Shown piece by piece: positions 47,012 to 57,590 of a stretch of 64,000 nucleotides of DNA. The position numbers and the translations under genes were made by a program. Position 1 is the first letter of the stretch. Every line of letters begins with the position of its first letter. Where the stretch lies: assembly GCA_027924585.1 (NCBI GenBank), contig BSBM01000186.1:1-64000 (forward strand). Direction: 5' to 3'. The stretch comes from Larix kaempferi (lineage: Eukaryota; Streptophyta; Pinopsida; Pinales; Pinaceae). The notes under the pieces were generated by a model, which was not told the DNA's origin, searched no databases, and saw nothing but the letters and a program-made list of their open reading frames with translations.

Positions 47012-47199
47012 GACCGTGTTGTTGCTGCAACATCCCCCCCAAAATTTTTGTAAATATTGGGCCCCTCTTCTTTTTGGTTTAAGCACTTGTTTTGATCAAA
47101 TCTTTCTCACTTAATCTTCAACTTTTCCTAAGAGTGCTGACCCTTCTAGTTCTTTTTGATTTTTTGACTAATGCATTTTTTTCCTTCCATTTAGCAGTG

Positions 47200-47790
47200 C
47201 GTTGTTTTAGAGGTTAACTGTGCGCGCGCTCAAAGTGCAGATTGGAAGTGTTTATTTCTGCGCTAAAGGCGCAACGAAAAAGGTTTAATTGTGCATTTTT
47301 TAAAGCCGTGCAAACTTTAGGCTTATGTATTGCGTGAAAGGCGCACTTTCTAAGACTTATGCTTCAGTCTTGTTGCCAAAACATGTTTTTTCACCGAAGT
47401 TTCCCTGCGCAAAGTAAAGGTTTAAAATCTGTGCCGTATTAACGCATGATTCTTTCGAAGAGTCTAAGTTTAGCTCGGCTGCCATCGGCGCAATTCCTAT
47501 TAATAGGACAAGCGCTTTGGCGCAGGATTTGTCCTTAAGAATGCTGACACAAAAAATCTCTTAAGTCTTTTCTTTAGGGCTTGTTGGCGTAGTTCCTGTT
47601 AGCGCACATTTTGTGACTAAAACAGCACCAAAGGCGCAAGGCTTATCCATATAGCTCCCGCTTCCATAGCCGCTCTTCATCTTTCCTCGAATTCCAATTT
47701 TGGCGCAGCGCTATCGGCGCAGGACTTAACGTTATGATCGCCGCTTTGGCGCAGGATTTAATGTTGCAATCGCCGCTTTGACGTGAAGTT
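47200..47790 (+). repeat. GGCGCA-rich repeated tract in LTR of F
   Basis: Many short copies of GGCGCA, TTTGGCGCAGGATTT and ATCGCCGCTTTG occur (for example 47514-47530, 47697-47725 and 47735-47770). They repeat in the 3' LTR at 60590-61165, where many CG pairs have become TG or CA. The tract is CG-rich compared with its surroundings and lies upstream of the gene, so it may be regulatory. Confidence 0.6.
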
Positions 47791-48156
47791 TTATTTTGGT
47801 GCATGTGCAACCACAGAGTTGGTAGGGTCATGAATGTGGCCATGTGCCATTTTAAATGCACAAGGCCTCGAGCCCCGTGCTCATTAAATCCGCCAACCCA
47901 CCACCTTACATGAATTCAATTGCCTCCCCTATATGAATGCGTAGAACCGGATTTCAAAAAATCACTCGACCACTGCCATAGGAGAATGGAGCTCGTTGTT
48001 CGATATCGAACTCTGACTATATTGCTGCCCGTCTCGGAATGATCGCTAGCCACTGGGGAACACCACCAAGCTGACAGGTACATGCTCGACCCCTCCTCTC
48101 TTCATTTTTCGAGGTTCTCATTTGGACTTGCACCCCTTTCGTGCCCTTTTATTGAC

Positions 48157-48173
48157 TATATATATATATATAT
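48157..48173 (+). promoter_or_regulatory. Possible promoter TATA tract for the LTR gene
   Basis: A TATATATATATATATA run preceded by CCCTTTTATTGAC lies about 790 bp upstream of the gene's ATG. It is conserved, though shorter, in the 3' LTR at about 61536-61548. It could serve as a TATA element or be just a simple repeat. Confidence 0.35.
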
Positions 48174-48963
48174 GCAAAACAAACTTATACGCACTAAGCG
48201 GTTTGTTGTGAGTGGAAGCCATGAAGACACAGAACCAACGTATGCAAACCAGAGCCTAGATGGCCCTATCCTCCCATGCACGCATGAAGTTTTTCCCACT
48301 GTCGCGTGCTCAGCATCCTAAGTAAGTTTTTCACGTATCTTGCCGTCTCTGGGTTTTCCCGGTTATGTCTTAGTGGCCACATATCTTGCGTTCCATGCTT
48401 AAATCCATAGCTAAGTGCTCGTTTTGGTTAAAACGCTGCATCCATGCATACCCTATGGAAAATCGCTGCCAAGCAACGATACCTTTTGTGCCGAGGCCAC
48501 CTAAAACCCACAGTGCTCGGCCAAAACCACCGTAGATCATGTGAGAAAGACCTGGCAGGCTAGTGGTAGGAACATTATGAATAGCTCCGCATTTTACTTA
48601 TAGAGGCCAGCAGCCGTGAAAGAAGAACCCATTGAAACCACCCATGTGTTATTTATCTGCTTCACTTGCGCGAATGCAGTGGTTTCACCAGGCGTAAAAA
48701 ACATTATAGGTACTTGCGCTTTTCTGTGAATGATATGACACCATTAAATGCTCCAGTTCCTTATTCCTCCATCAGTCTCTCTTTTCTAGGTATTTTGATT
48801 TGGAAGACACCTACATATTGAACAAAGTAATAGTGCAAATGAGAATCTTTAGCATATTCTGGATTTTTCATAGCTGTTTTGCTAATACTTGAAAGTTATC
48901 TAGTTAAAGCCAAATCTGTCATATTTTCTTTCACAAATCTATAGGAGGCTTTTCATTTTAATA

Positions 48964-51900
48964 ATGGATGAATGTCTACATATGCCTTATTTGTACTTCC
49001 CTGCTTACCGCAGGATTATCATGCATAGGAGGTCTGCAAGGAAGAAAGCCGCGCAAAAGATTGACTCAGATTCAGACGTAGAAATCCTGTTGGACACTTC
49101 ACTCGAGACAATCTTTACTGATACACAAGCTACCACCAATGTGCCCCCTGGGAGCTCTGCCCCAGAATTCCAGTGGGGTGAACTATATAGGTTTATCATG
49201 GACCAAAACAATCCTCAAGCCCCCATAGAAGATTCTCTAGTGTATGCAAACATCCGAAGGTCTTACCTCCATAAGGCAACGACTCGTCCTGAATTGTTCC
49301 CATGTTCTGAAGTCATTGGCTGGTTGATCCCTCACGTCAGGACTGATACTAGGTTCATAAATGACCAAAAATGGGATGAACCTAGCATCTTTTGCTCCTG
49401 AGCATATTACAACCACCTACAAATTACCTCCACCCAGAGCTTGGTTAGATGATAAATGGATAGTAGAACATCTTATGGACCCGCTGGACGCCTCCAGGAG
49501 AATGACGATACCTGACAGACAGATAACAAGGACGAATAATAATGAATATGAAAGCAACCTCTTGAAGATTCCTTATAGACTCATCGTTCTGATGTTGAGT
49601 TGGCTCTTCGGCATGCCTAATGGCAATATTTTTAAGATCGGATGGGTGCCAGTAATTTTTCATATAGCCATGAATGACACCATTTTTAATTGGGCCAACA
49701 TAATTTCAGACAGTCTGGCCTCACAGTTAACTGCGGCCTAGGGAGGAATGACTCAGAAGAAGGAATATTTCTTCATGTCTTCATATTTGATAGACTGCTT
49801 ATTGAGCAAACATACCTTCCTAGACTTGGGCTGCTTATGGAAGCCAAAGGAAACGTCTCTATTCATGGCCTATCAACTCACATGGGCAAGTAAATACGCA
49901 AACTATTACAAGCAGGTTTGCGAGAAATTAATCATGCCTCTATACCAGTTTATTTTTGTAAACGAACCAGATTGCATGTCAGAGAACGCCATGCCCATTA
50001 TCGAAGTGTTTGGTGATTATTATCATAGTATAGAAGGTACCTATATCCGAATGAATGGAGGATCCATAGCTCCCTTTTTGCTTCCCAGATATGCTACAGA
50101 TTTTGTGATTCACAGGGAATCCATAAGGAAAATCTTCAGCATTGGCGGGATCAGCAGAGTCCTCACTGAAAGGAAGAAAGGGATGTATCCGCCAATGCCT
50201 TTCACTATTCGCGCATACAGCCTCCTGAAGGCCAAGGAAGGAGAAAACTATGTTCAAGATTTAGACATCTTCCATTTCGGTACAAAGTTTTTCAGAAGGC
50301 ATGACCCTTGTGGTGAAGTTGCCAAACATATTATTGATGTCAAAACCAGCTTCGAGTATGCCCATCTTAAGGACAAAGAGGAAGAGTTTTTCCGTAGTGC
50401 TCGGAACTTAATGGAATTAGGCAAGCACTACAAGAAGAAAGGTGGGAAGAGATCTAACCCCAGGCCTGTCGGACTAATACAAAAGGAGCAGGAAGCATCA
50501 GTCTCTCAATCAAGAGATTCGATAGGAATAGAGCAAGAGAAGGATGACAGGATATTACGGGAACAAACTATCAAACATTAGCAAGATCAAGAAGCAGCTA
50601 GGATTCAAAATGAACAAGATGCCAAGTTTCAACAAGAAGAGGCAGCAAGAATCCAGAGAGAGCAGGTTGTTCATTTTTAGCATCAAGAAGAAGCTGCTAG
50701 AGTCCAGAGGGAGCAAGAGAAAAGGGCTTTGGAATATGAAGCTGCTAGAAACCAGAAAGAAAGAAGAAGAGAGGATTTTGTTAGGAGAGGAAGACAGGTT
50801 ACAAAAGGAGTTATTAGAGCTATCTGAAGGGCAGGAAAGGGAGCAGAAGGAGAAAACTCCTGAACCAGAACCATCTACTCCACAAGACATTGAATTGGAT
50901 CTGCCACTAATAGATGAACCAGGGATAGCTCGAGAAGGGGTTGCTTCTACTAAAGGATTAGCGTTGAACCCGCACAACCCCAGAAAGCAACGCCAGGTGG
51001 CCAACCTGGATTCTGTATATTTTCACGAGCGGAAAAGGGCTATCATTAATCGAAGAGTAAGGAAAATGGAAATTGGGGAGGACTTATATGAATTCAGGGT
51101 ATCAGAAACTACACTGGTCCAAGGAACTGATGTTGACCCTTCATTCCATGCCTAATGCACTGTGGCATCAGTCGAGGCGAGTAAAGCCAATACTGATCGG
51201 TTAATAAATGAGGTAAAGCATTACAGAGATCAATGCTTCAAAATAAGAGATGACAGGAAGAGGGAGGTTCTAGAAGCAAATGAATTGAAGAAGAAATACA
51301 GGGAAATGGCAGAAGAGAAGTTAAGGATAACTTTGGGAGCTCTACAACTTGAAAATGGGAAGAATTCGTTAGAGATGCAGCTGGCCGTCTCCGAAGACGA
51401 GCAAAAGAACTTAAAGGCTCGGATATCAAAATTGGAGGAGCTCGAAGCCAGCAGGGCCCAACAAATTTATCTCCCCAAGGATCAGTATGAGGCGTTAATC
51501 CAAGAAAAGGAGCAGTTGTTGAAACAAATCAAAGAAGCAATGGAAAACAAGCAAGACCTGTTCACGTTTCACAAGCAAGCATGTGACATGCTAATAAAAG
51601 GCCATTGGCTGCTGGTGCTGATATCAGGAGATATTTGCAACGTGAAAGAATGATCATGAAAATGATAGCCATCGAAGTTGGAGCCTTAAAGAACATAGAC
51701 AAATTTGCAAAACATGTGGAAGAGTTAAAACAACAATTTGAGTGGAGAAGAGGAAAATCTAGATTCCCCTCAAACTTGCGCACCACCACTGAAGAAGAAT
51801 TTGACTTAGATGCAGGCCTCCTTGAATTCAGTAAAGATTGTGGCGCCAGGCTAAGCTTGGAGATTAGAAATACTGTCCGCAAATGTCACTCTTTCTACTC

Positions 51901-52321
51901 CAAAATTAGAGAATCCCATGGCAAGTGCCACTTGGTTCTGCCTGAAACTATCAATGAATTCCCAGAACGAGAACATCGGTTGCTTGAGTTGCAAGGTGAG
52001 TTGGACCACGAATTGGACTATGTTAAAAAGGTAGAGGTGATAACCCAAGATGAACTCCAACAGTTCATTGGCCAGCCCGTTGTGCATATCTACTTTCTGG
52101 AAGCAATTGCCCAAGAAGCAGCAGCAGGAGCAGCACAAGTCAAATCAGATTTGCGCAAGCATGAGATTGCAACAAAGGAAACAATATCTGTTCAGAGCAA
52201 GATTATCTTGAAAGAGCTCATTCAATGGGCCACCCATATCCAAAGTGTAGATGGCCAAGCATCCACAAGCGAGCTTGTTGGTGGGGATGAGTTAGCAAGT
52301 CAGCAAAAGGAAGCCAAATAA
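48964..52321 (+). pseudogene. U3 accessory gene of element F (5' LTR copy): unknown protein with coiled coil
   Basis: I do not recognise a named family. The frame (about 1,100 codons) starts MDECLHMPYLYFPAY, then a basic MHRRSARKKAAQ and an acidic SDSDVEILLD segment. A globular part has AWLDDKWIVEHLMDPLDASR, IFKIGWVPVIFHIAMND, FMAYQLTWASKYANYY and LDIFHFGTKFFRRHDP. From about 50470 a long Glu/Lys/Gln-rich coiled coil begins, ending FIGQPVVHIYFLEAIAQ and QQKEAK before TAA at 52319-52321. Breaks: a 1-nt frameshift near 49365, TAG at 49739, TAG at 50579, TAG near 50680, a frameshift near 50750, a stop near 51153 and a frameshift near 51600. It lies wholly inside the LTR, upstream of the LTR's own TATA box, hence in U3. 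Confidence 0.78.
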
Positions 52322-52537
52322 AATAGATAAACCATCAGAATTCTTATTTGTCTTAATGTGAGAAAAACTGAAACTCCTTTATTGTATAAATTCTTTAAAA
52401 GACAACTACCTCTGATTTTGTCTTATATGGAAGGCTCTCCACGAATCTGTGGGTTTTGTAATTGTGCACTAAAGGACAAATTAGAAGGTTCTAGAGTTTA
52501 GGGTACACCTGTCAGCTCAAGGAGCAATTTGTAAATT

Positions 52538-52545
52538 TATAAATG
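52538..52545 (+). promoter_or_regulatory. Probable genomic-RNA TATA box of element F
   Basis: TATAAATG occurs in AATTTATAAATGGAAG, 217 bp after the accessory gene's stop and about 690 bp before the LTR end. LTR G has a better match (TATAAATA) in the same place. Transcription from here would give an R-U5 of about 670 bp and leave the gene in U3. Confidence 0.6.
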
Positions 52546-53241
52546 GAAGAATAGAAGAGGAATAGAGGAATTTTTGCAGGTGAAAGAAATTTTCTAGCTT
52601 GTACGAATTACTTTGCTACTTGCTCCAAGAAACTGGATTTTTCCTAATAGATGCCTAGAGAGGATGTTTTTTCCTGTAAATGTGTGTTGAATGTTTGTTG
52701 GACTATTCCTGTAGCATTCGTATACTACTGTGCGATTTTTCTTTACTATTATGAATTATTTCTGTGTGATGAATAATCTTTCTATTTTCCTGTACAATTA
52801 TGTCTCTCTTAAATGAGTAATGGAATGTATTAAATAGTTTGAAGCTATCTTCAATATCTGTCATATTCTGCTGTAGGCACATCTTCATGATTAAATGGAT
52901 ATCTATGTGATCTTTATGTGTTTATTGCAGCTTATTACTCATCTCTACAATTTTCTCCTTGCAAGGATAGGTTAAATTTGCTTATACAGTCTTAGATTAA
53001 TTTAGATTAGCTACCTGCATTTAGCTTAGGGCACTTGCATTTCATCTTTAAAATAAAATACATAAATGGTGGATCGCACCGCAACCAGTGTAAAGAACAA
53101 GAATATTTAAATCTTATAGTAGCCGGAACCGTTAACCGGACGGATTCCCCACACCAAATGGTGAGCGATCTAATTGGGCTTGCTTACCGGGGAGAATCCC
53201 TTGCTGCTTGATGCTGCGATTTTTAGGGCATCAACAGTATT

Positions 53242-53259
53242 TGGCGCTAGAAGGAGGGC
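53242..53259 (+). other. Primer-binding site of element F
   Basis: TGGCGCTAGAAGGAGGGC starts 5 bp after the LTR end. It has the TGG start of tRNA-complementary primer sites and resembles the TGGCGC-type sites of plant Athila/Tat elements. The tRNA is not assigned. Confidence 0.7.
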
Positions 53260-53270
53260 CTACAGTGCAT

Positions 53271-55100
53271 GGATGACAGAGGAGACTCTTCCTATCAAGC
53301 AAATCCTACTGAAACCCGCTTGAAACAACAATCCCAGGAACTGAAGAAAATCCCAATTCTGATTCTAAGCAACAAGAAATGCTGTATGCTGTACCTTTTG
53401 CTGAAGTAGCTAATTTACGGAGACATAAATGAGCTTATGTTAAACAACTCGGTGGTTTAAATGCAATAACTTTTCTCCCTAGAAGAAGAACTCCTAAAAG
53501 AGAAAGACAGTATACCTGTGATTCAATTCTGGTGCAGAACTTTGAAGAGCTGGTAGATTTATCTTTGGAAGAGACTACAAAACCTCTGAAAGAAGTTGAT
53601 TCTAAAGATCCAGAAAATCTTGTAGAACTTTTTACTCCAAAGAACACTCCACTTAATTCACCACACGATTCTCCACCTGATTCTCCACATAGAGCCATGG
53701 TTGTACCTGATTGGAGAGCAAGGGGAGCATTAAATCTAGCTGGGCCATTTCACGATCTGCCTAAAAATCCAGAGAAAGTTTTGCCCAAATACGACCCAGG
53801 TAAAGGCATATCTGCTGAAGATCATCTTAAGAGTTTTTATTTAGCTTTGAATCTTTTAAATGTATATCATGAAGATGTAGTTTGTAGGATTTTCCCATAC
53901 ACATTTTAACCGAAATTTTCTTCCTGGTACTTTAGTCTACAAGCTAGCTCAATCTCGAATTGGGAAGAATTTGAGAAATGTTTTTTAAAGAAATATGGGA
54001 ATCAGAAGACAATAGCTACACTCATGAAAGAATTATTGTCCATGAGAATGGAAAAGAAAGAAAAGGTTCAAGACTTCAACCAAAGGTTCACTACGCTCTT
54101 GAATAATTTCAGCGAAGAAACTAAACCTACAGAAGAATCTTTAGTTGAATATTATACAACAGTACTTGAAGGCCCCATAGCAAAGTTCGTCAAAAGAACT
54201 AAGAAGACCACCCTAATAGAAAATTTCGAAGAAGCTAGGAAGGTGGAAGAAGAAGCAGACAGCATTGCTAAACATGCCTTAGATGCAGAAACAAAGCCAG
54301 CAACTAATAGAAAACCCCTGCTGCTTACTAGGAATAAAGAAGAGTCATCAGCGGACATGGAAAACGTAGTTAAAATGATGCAGAAATTGTCCAATAAAAT
54401 TGTAGATCTTGAGAAAGATAAGGCAGCTAGTACATCTACGAAGCCTTTCAAACCATTCTACAAGAAGAGAGAAGACAATGACCAGCCTCATCCACCTACG
54501 AACAACTCCCCTATTTTAAATCTAAATGAAATAGGAATGGAACACTTCTGTACCTTTCATCAAGAGCCGCACTCTGAAAAGAGCAGCCCACAATGGATTA
54601 ATTCTATGAGTTTAGTAATGAACCAAATGTTGGATTCACATATTCTAGATCAAGATGATCCTTTAGAGGAACAAACTCTTGAAGTAGAGGAGCCCTCCCC
54701 AGATACCACTATGGTATTATGGGACTGGGTACCGTTAACTGAATTGATAGAAGACGATCCCGTGGAGAGCCCAATCTCCGCTGTAAACATTAACACTCGT
54801 AGTAAAGGTCCCATTGCAGATCCAGTTCCAAGCTCAACTACGCCCAAACCTAAAGTTTCCAAAGAGATACCTAAAAGACACATTACAATCATTCCCCCTC
54901 AACCTAAAGCTAACCCAACAACTTCCAAACAACCAAACATTGAAACAACAGTCCAGCAACCAAAGGTCACATTGAGCAAGACAGACAATCAAACGAAAGT
55001 TGTAAAAGAATGTGATATGGGATATGACATCATTGAAGATATAAAGAAGGTAAAAGCAAATATTTCGATATTCGATATGTGTAGTTTTCCCCAACAATGA
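53271..55100 (+). pseudogene. gag: Element F gag
   Basis: An ATG at 53271 opens MDDRGDSSYQ, soon broken. Open frames at 53532-53909 and 54024-55100 hold the capsid: RGALNLAGPFHDLPKNPEKV, EDVVCRIFPYTF, SSISNWEEFEKCFLKKYG and KVQDFNQRFTTLLNNF (retrotransposon gag family). A frameshift near 53905 separates them. A zinc-finger-like MEHFCTFHQEPHSEKSS at about 54537 has the C-X2-H start of Tat-type knuckles, but the final Cys is Ser. The C-terminal part is Pro/Thr/Lys-rich linker. Confidence 0.84.
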
Positions 55101-55129
55101 AACAAGTTTTTGCAAGCTCTTCAATCCCA

Positions 55130-55536
55130 ACCCAACACTCCATTAACGGACACTCAAGAAGACCCTGAAATTAATGAAGCCATTATCGGTGGGAAATCCA
55201 AATCCCAGACATTGCCTTTTCTTTAACTTTTGAAATCTTCAATCACAATGTACACAATTGTCTAGTAGATATGGAGCATCTTTGAATGTCATGCCACTAT
55301 TGATTTGTAAGAAGATTAACGGTCAACCAATTCCATCTCCCGCTCAGATTATTCAGTTAGATAGGACTGCTATTAAAGTTATTGGGGAAATGAAAGATGT
55401 GCTTATAAGATTGTCTACAGATTCTAGAGTGTGCCAGTTCATAGATATAATGGTAGTTGATATTCCGGAAGCTTATGGTTTGATCTTGAGTAGGGACTGG
55501 TCTACAAAACTAAATGGTTACTTTGCAACTGATTAG
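55130..55536 (+). pseudogene. Element F protease, active site frameshifted
   Basis: The region NVHNCLVD (upstream frame) and GASLNVMPLLICKKINGQ (downstream frame) together show the retropepsin active-site segment. A one-base loss near 55270 falls exactly between the Asp and Gly-Ala. VVDIPEAYGLILSRDWSTKL at about 55450 is the conserved protease C-terminal part. The protease is clearly Ty3/gypsy type and non-functional here. Confidence 0.82.
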
Positions 55537-55584
55537 TCCCATTTATGGTTACCATATCAGAATAGGCAGAATCAGATTAAAATT

Positions 55585-56259
55585 TTGAGGGAACCACACA
55601 TGAAACAAAATGTAACTCAGCTAGAAGGAAAGAACGAGGATGTAGTCTTCTCATCTTCAGTTTTGGGGAATTATTTCTTAGAAATTGATCCGGGTAATTA
55701 TCAATCTGAAACTATTAGCCATGAATTAGATAAACAGTCCAATCTCCTTCATTTTTCTCGGAATGATGATGTCAATTGTAACATAGTTAGCTTAGTCACT
55801 GACTTAGATCATAGAGATACTAACTTAGTTAAATCAAACAATGATTTTTGGACTTTATACTTTGATGGCACCAAGACTCTGGAAGGGTCCAGAGCTGGTT
55901 GTATTCTAGTGGATCCTGAAAGTAATAAGTACTTCTTGTCCTGTAGATTAGAATTTGAGTGTACTAATAACACTGCTGAATATGAAGCTTTAGTCCACGG
56001 ATTGAAGAAAGTCATCGGTTTGAATGTTAAGTACCTGAAAGTTTTTGGTGACTCAAAAATAGTTGTAAGACAGGTAAGAGATACCATTCACTGTCTTTCA
56101 CCTCATTTGAAAGGTTATCAGGCCGGGGTATGGGATTTAATTACGCATTTTGATGCTTTCAATATAAAATCTGTTCCTAGACTGCAAAATGCTGTGGTTG
56201 ATTTATTAGCAACTTCCGCTTCTAGATTGGTGCCGACTAATAACAAATGTTCAATTTAA
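55585..56259 (+). CDS. Element F archaeal-like RNase H placed between protease and reverse transcriptase
   Basis: This is one uninterrupted frame. The catalytic set is complete: FWTLYFDGTKTLEGSRAG (Asp), CTNNTAEYEALVHGL (Glu), LKVFGDSKIVVRQV (Asp) and RLQNAVVDLLATSA (Asp). This matches the aRNH domain acquired by Tat-lineage elements, where it normally follows the first RNase H and precedes INT. Here it lies between PR (ends 55536) and RT (starts about 56640), with about 200 bp containing two or more stops downstream. The domain would have been part of the pol polyprotein. A typical gypsy RNase H is still present after RT. Confidence 0.85.
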   Translation: MREPHMKQNVTQLEGKNEDVVFSSSVLGNYFLEIDPGNYQSETISHELDKQSNLLHFSRNDDVNCNIVSLVTDLDHRDTNLVKSNNDFWTLYFDGTKTLEGSRAGCILVDPESNKYFLSCRLEFECTNNTAEYEALVHGLKKVIGLNVKYLKVFGDSKIVVRQVRDTIHCLSPHLKGYQAGVWDLITHFDAFNIKSVPRLQNAVVDLLATSASRLVPTNNKCSI

Positions 56260-56352
56260 CTGGTCTTCAGGTCTTCTGTCCCAGACAATATCACAAATTT
56301 CAAAGTTTTTGATGATGACGATTAGATTATCAGTTTTCTAACAAATGAAGAC

Positions 56353-57590
56353 ATGTTCCAAGAAGCTGTGATAGACGAAGAAGAGCATGATGCTGTTTTA
56401 CAAAAGAAAGATGAGGTTAAAGGAAATTTCATCCCCAAATGGGTGAGGTCACTTGAAATGTTGTTCGATTTGCAGAGCAAATTCAAAAGGCCAGCAAATA
56501 CCAAGACCAATAGCTCATCTATGCAGCACGAAAAGGTAAATTTGGGCACCGAAGTTGAACCAAAATTTGTTAACCTTGGTAATTGTTGTTCTGCGGGACA
56601 AAGAGATAAGTTCATCAAGCTTTTTCGACAATATAAGGATCTTTTTGCATGGAATTATGAAGATCTGAAAACGTATGACATCCACATTATTCAACATATC
56701 ATACCAATGAAGGCAGGCGTCAAGCCATTTCAGCAGCAATTGAGGAGGATGCACCCTACTTTCGAACCTCTGATTCAAAAGGAATTGAAGAAGTTACTTG
56801 ATGCTAAGATAATTTTTAAGGTCCGACATTCCGAGTGGGTTGCCAACCTAGTTCCCGTAAGAAAGAAGTTAGGAGAGATAAGATTATGTGTTGACTTCAG
56901 AAATCTGAACAGAGCTTTAGATAAAGATAACTATCCCATCCCTTCAATGGAACAAATTCTCCAGATGGTATCAGGATCGGAACTCTTTTCCCTTCCTGAT
57001 GGTTTCTCTGGTTACAATCAAGTATTAGTAGCTAAAGAAGACCGTCTTAAAACTACTTTCCGCACCAAGTGGGGAATTTTTGTATACCGAAGAATGCCTT
57101 TCGGCCTAATAAACACAGGAGCCACGTTCCAACGAGCAATGGATATCGCCTTTCGAGGATTGGGCGGTCATTGTGTTGTTGTCGATCTAGATCATGTGAC
57201 ATTTTTTTCAAAGAAAAGAGAAGACCATGTGGTTCACTTAAAACATATTTTTGATCGCTGCCGAAAATATGGTGTCTCTTTAAACCCTAAGAAGAGTATG
57301 TTTGCTGTTCTTGAAGGTAAACTGCTAGGTCATATCATTTCAAAAAAGGGAATTTCGATAGATGAAGAGAGAGTGCAAGTTATCAATAAAATTTTCATGC
57401 CCCATAGCAAGAAATCTATGCAATCATTTATGGGAACAATTAATTTTGTTCGAAGGTTTGTTCTGGATTTTGCTCAAATCGTCAAGCCATTGCAACAAAT
57501 GATTAAGCAGAGTGTGCAGTTCAAATGGACAGACTCGGAGAAAGTGGCGTTCAAAGAAATCAAAGCATCCATAGCTAATGCGCCATCTCT
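56353..57590 (+). pseudogene. pol: Element F reverse transcriptase, catalytic box altered
   Basis: An open frame 56353-57735 begins with a linker (MFQEAVIDEEEHD) and contains Ty3/gypsy RT: LFAWNYEDLKTYD, EWVANLVPVRKKLGEIRLCV, ELFSLPDGFSGYNQ, RRMPFGLINTGATFQRAMDI and GKLLGHIISKKGI. The catalytic box, normally YLDD, reads DLDH at 57184-57195 (Tyr to Asp and second Asp to His), which should abolish polymerisation. The frame itself is intact, so this is the main visible lesion. Confidence 0.88.

Larger units (their letters stand above)
43669..47016 (-). repeat. G: partial giant LTR, minus strand, split by element F
   Basis: On the minus strand the right-to-left sequence matches element F's LTR from inside its gene to its end (…GGCATCAACA at 43669). 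It includes the shared segments GGATCG…CCGCAACC, CCGTTAACCGGAC and CCCCACACCAAATG. No primer site follows 43669, so this is the outer end of a 3' LTR. The break at 47016/47017 is the insertion point of F, inside G's gene. The rest of G should lie to the right of F, beyond the window. Confidence 0.8.
47017..53236 (+). repeat. 5' LTR of element F, 6.2 kb, containing a gene
   Basis: Its first 3.6 kb is colinear and highly similar to 60404-64000. It ends GGCATCAACA, 5 bp before a primer-binding site. From left to right it holds a GCGC-motif-rich 5' part, a (TA)n/TATA region near 48160, a gene-sized frame (48964-52321), a second TATA (52538-52545) and a 700-bp tail that matches the tail of LTR G. 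Confidence 0.85.

Noticed and set aside
43669-53236. G and the 5' part of F as the two inverted ends of one DNA transposon
   Set aside because: G matches F's LTR only from inside the gene onward, is clearly more divergent, and F's start at 47017 is defined by the separate copy at 60404.
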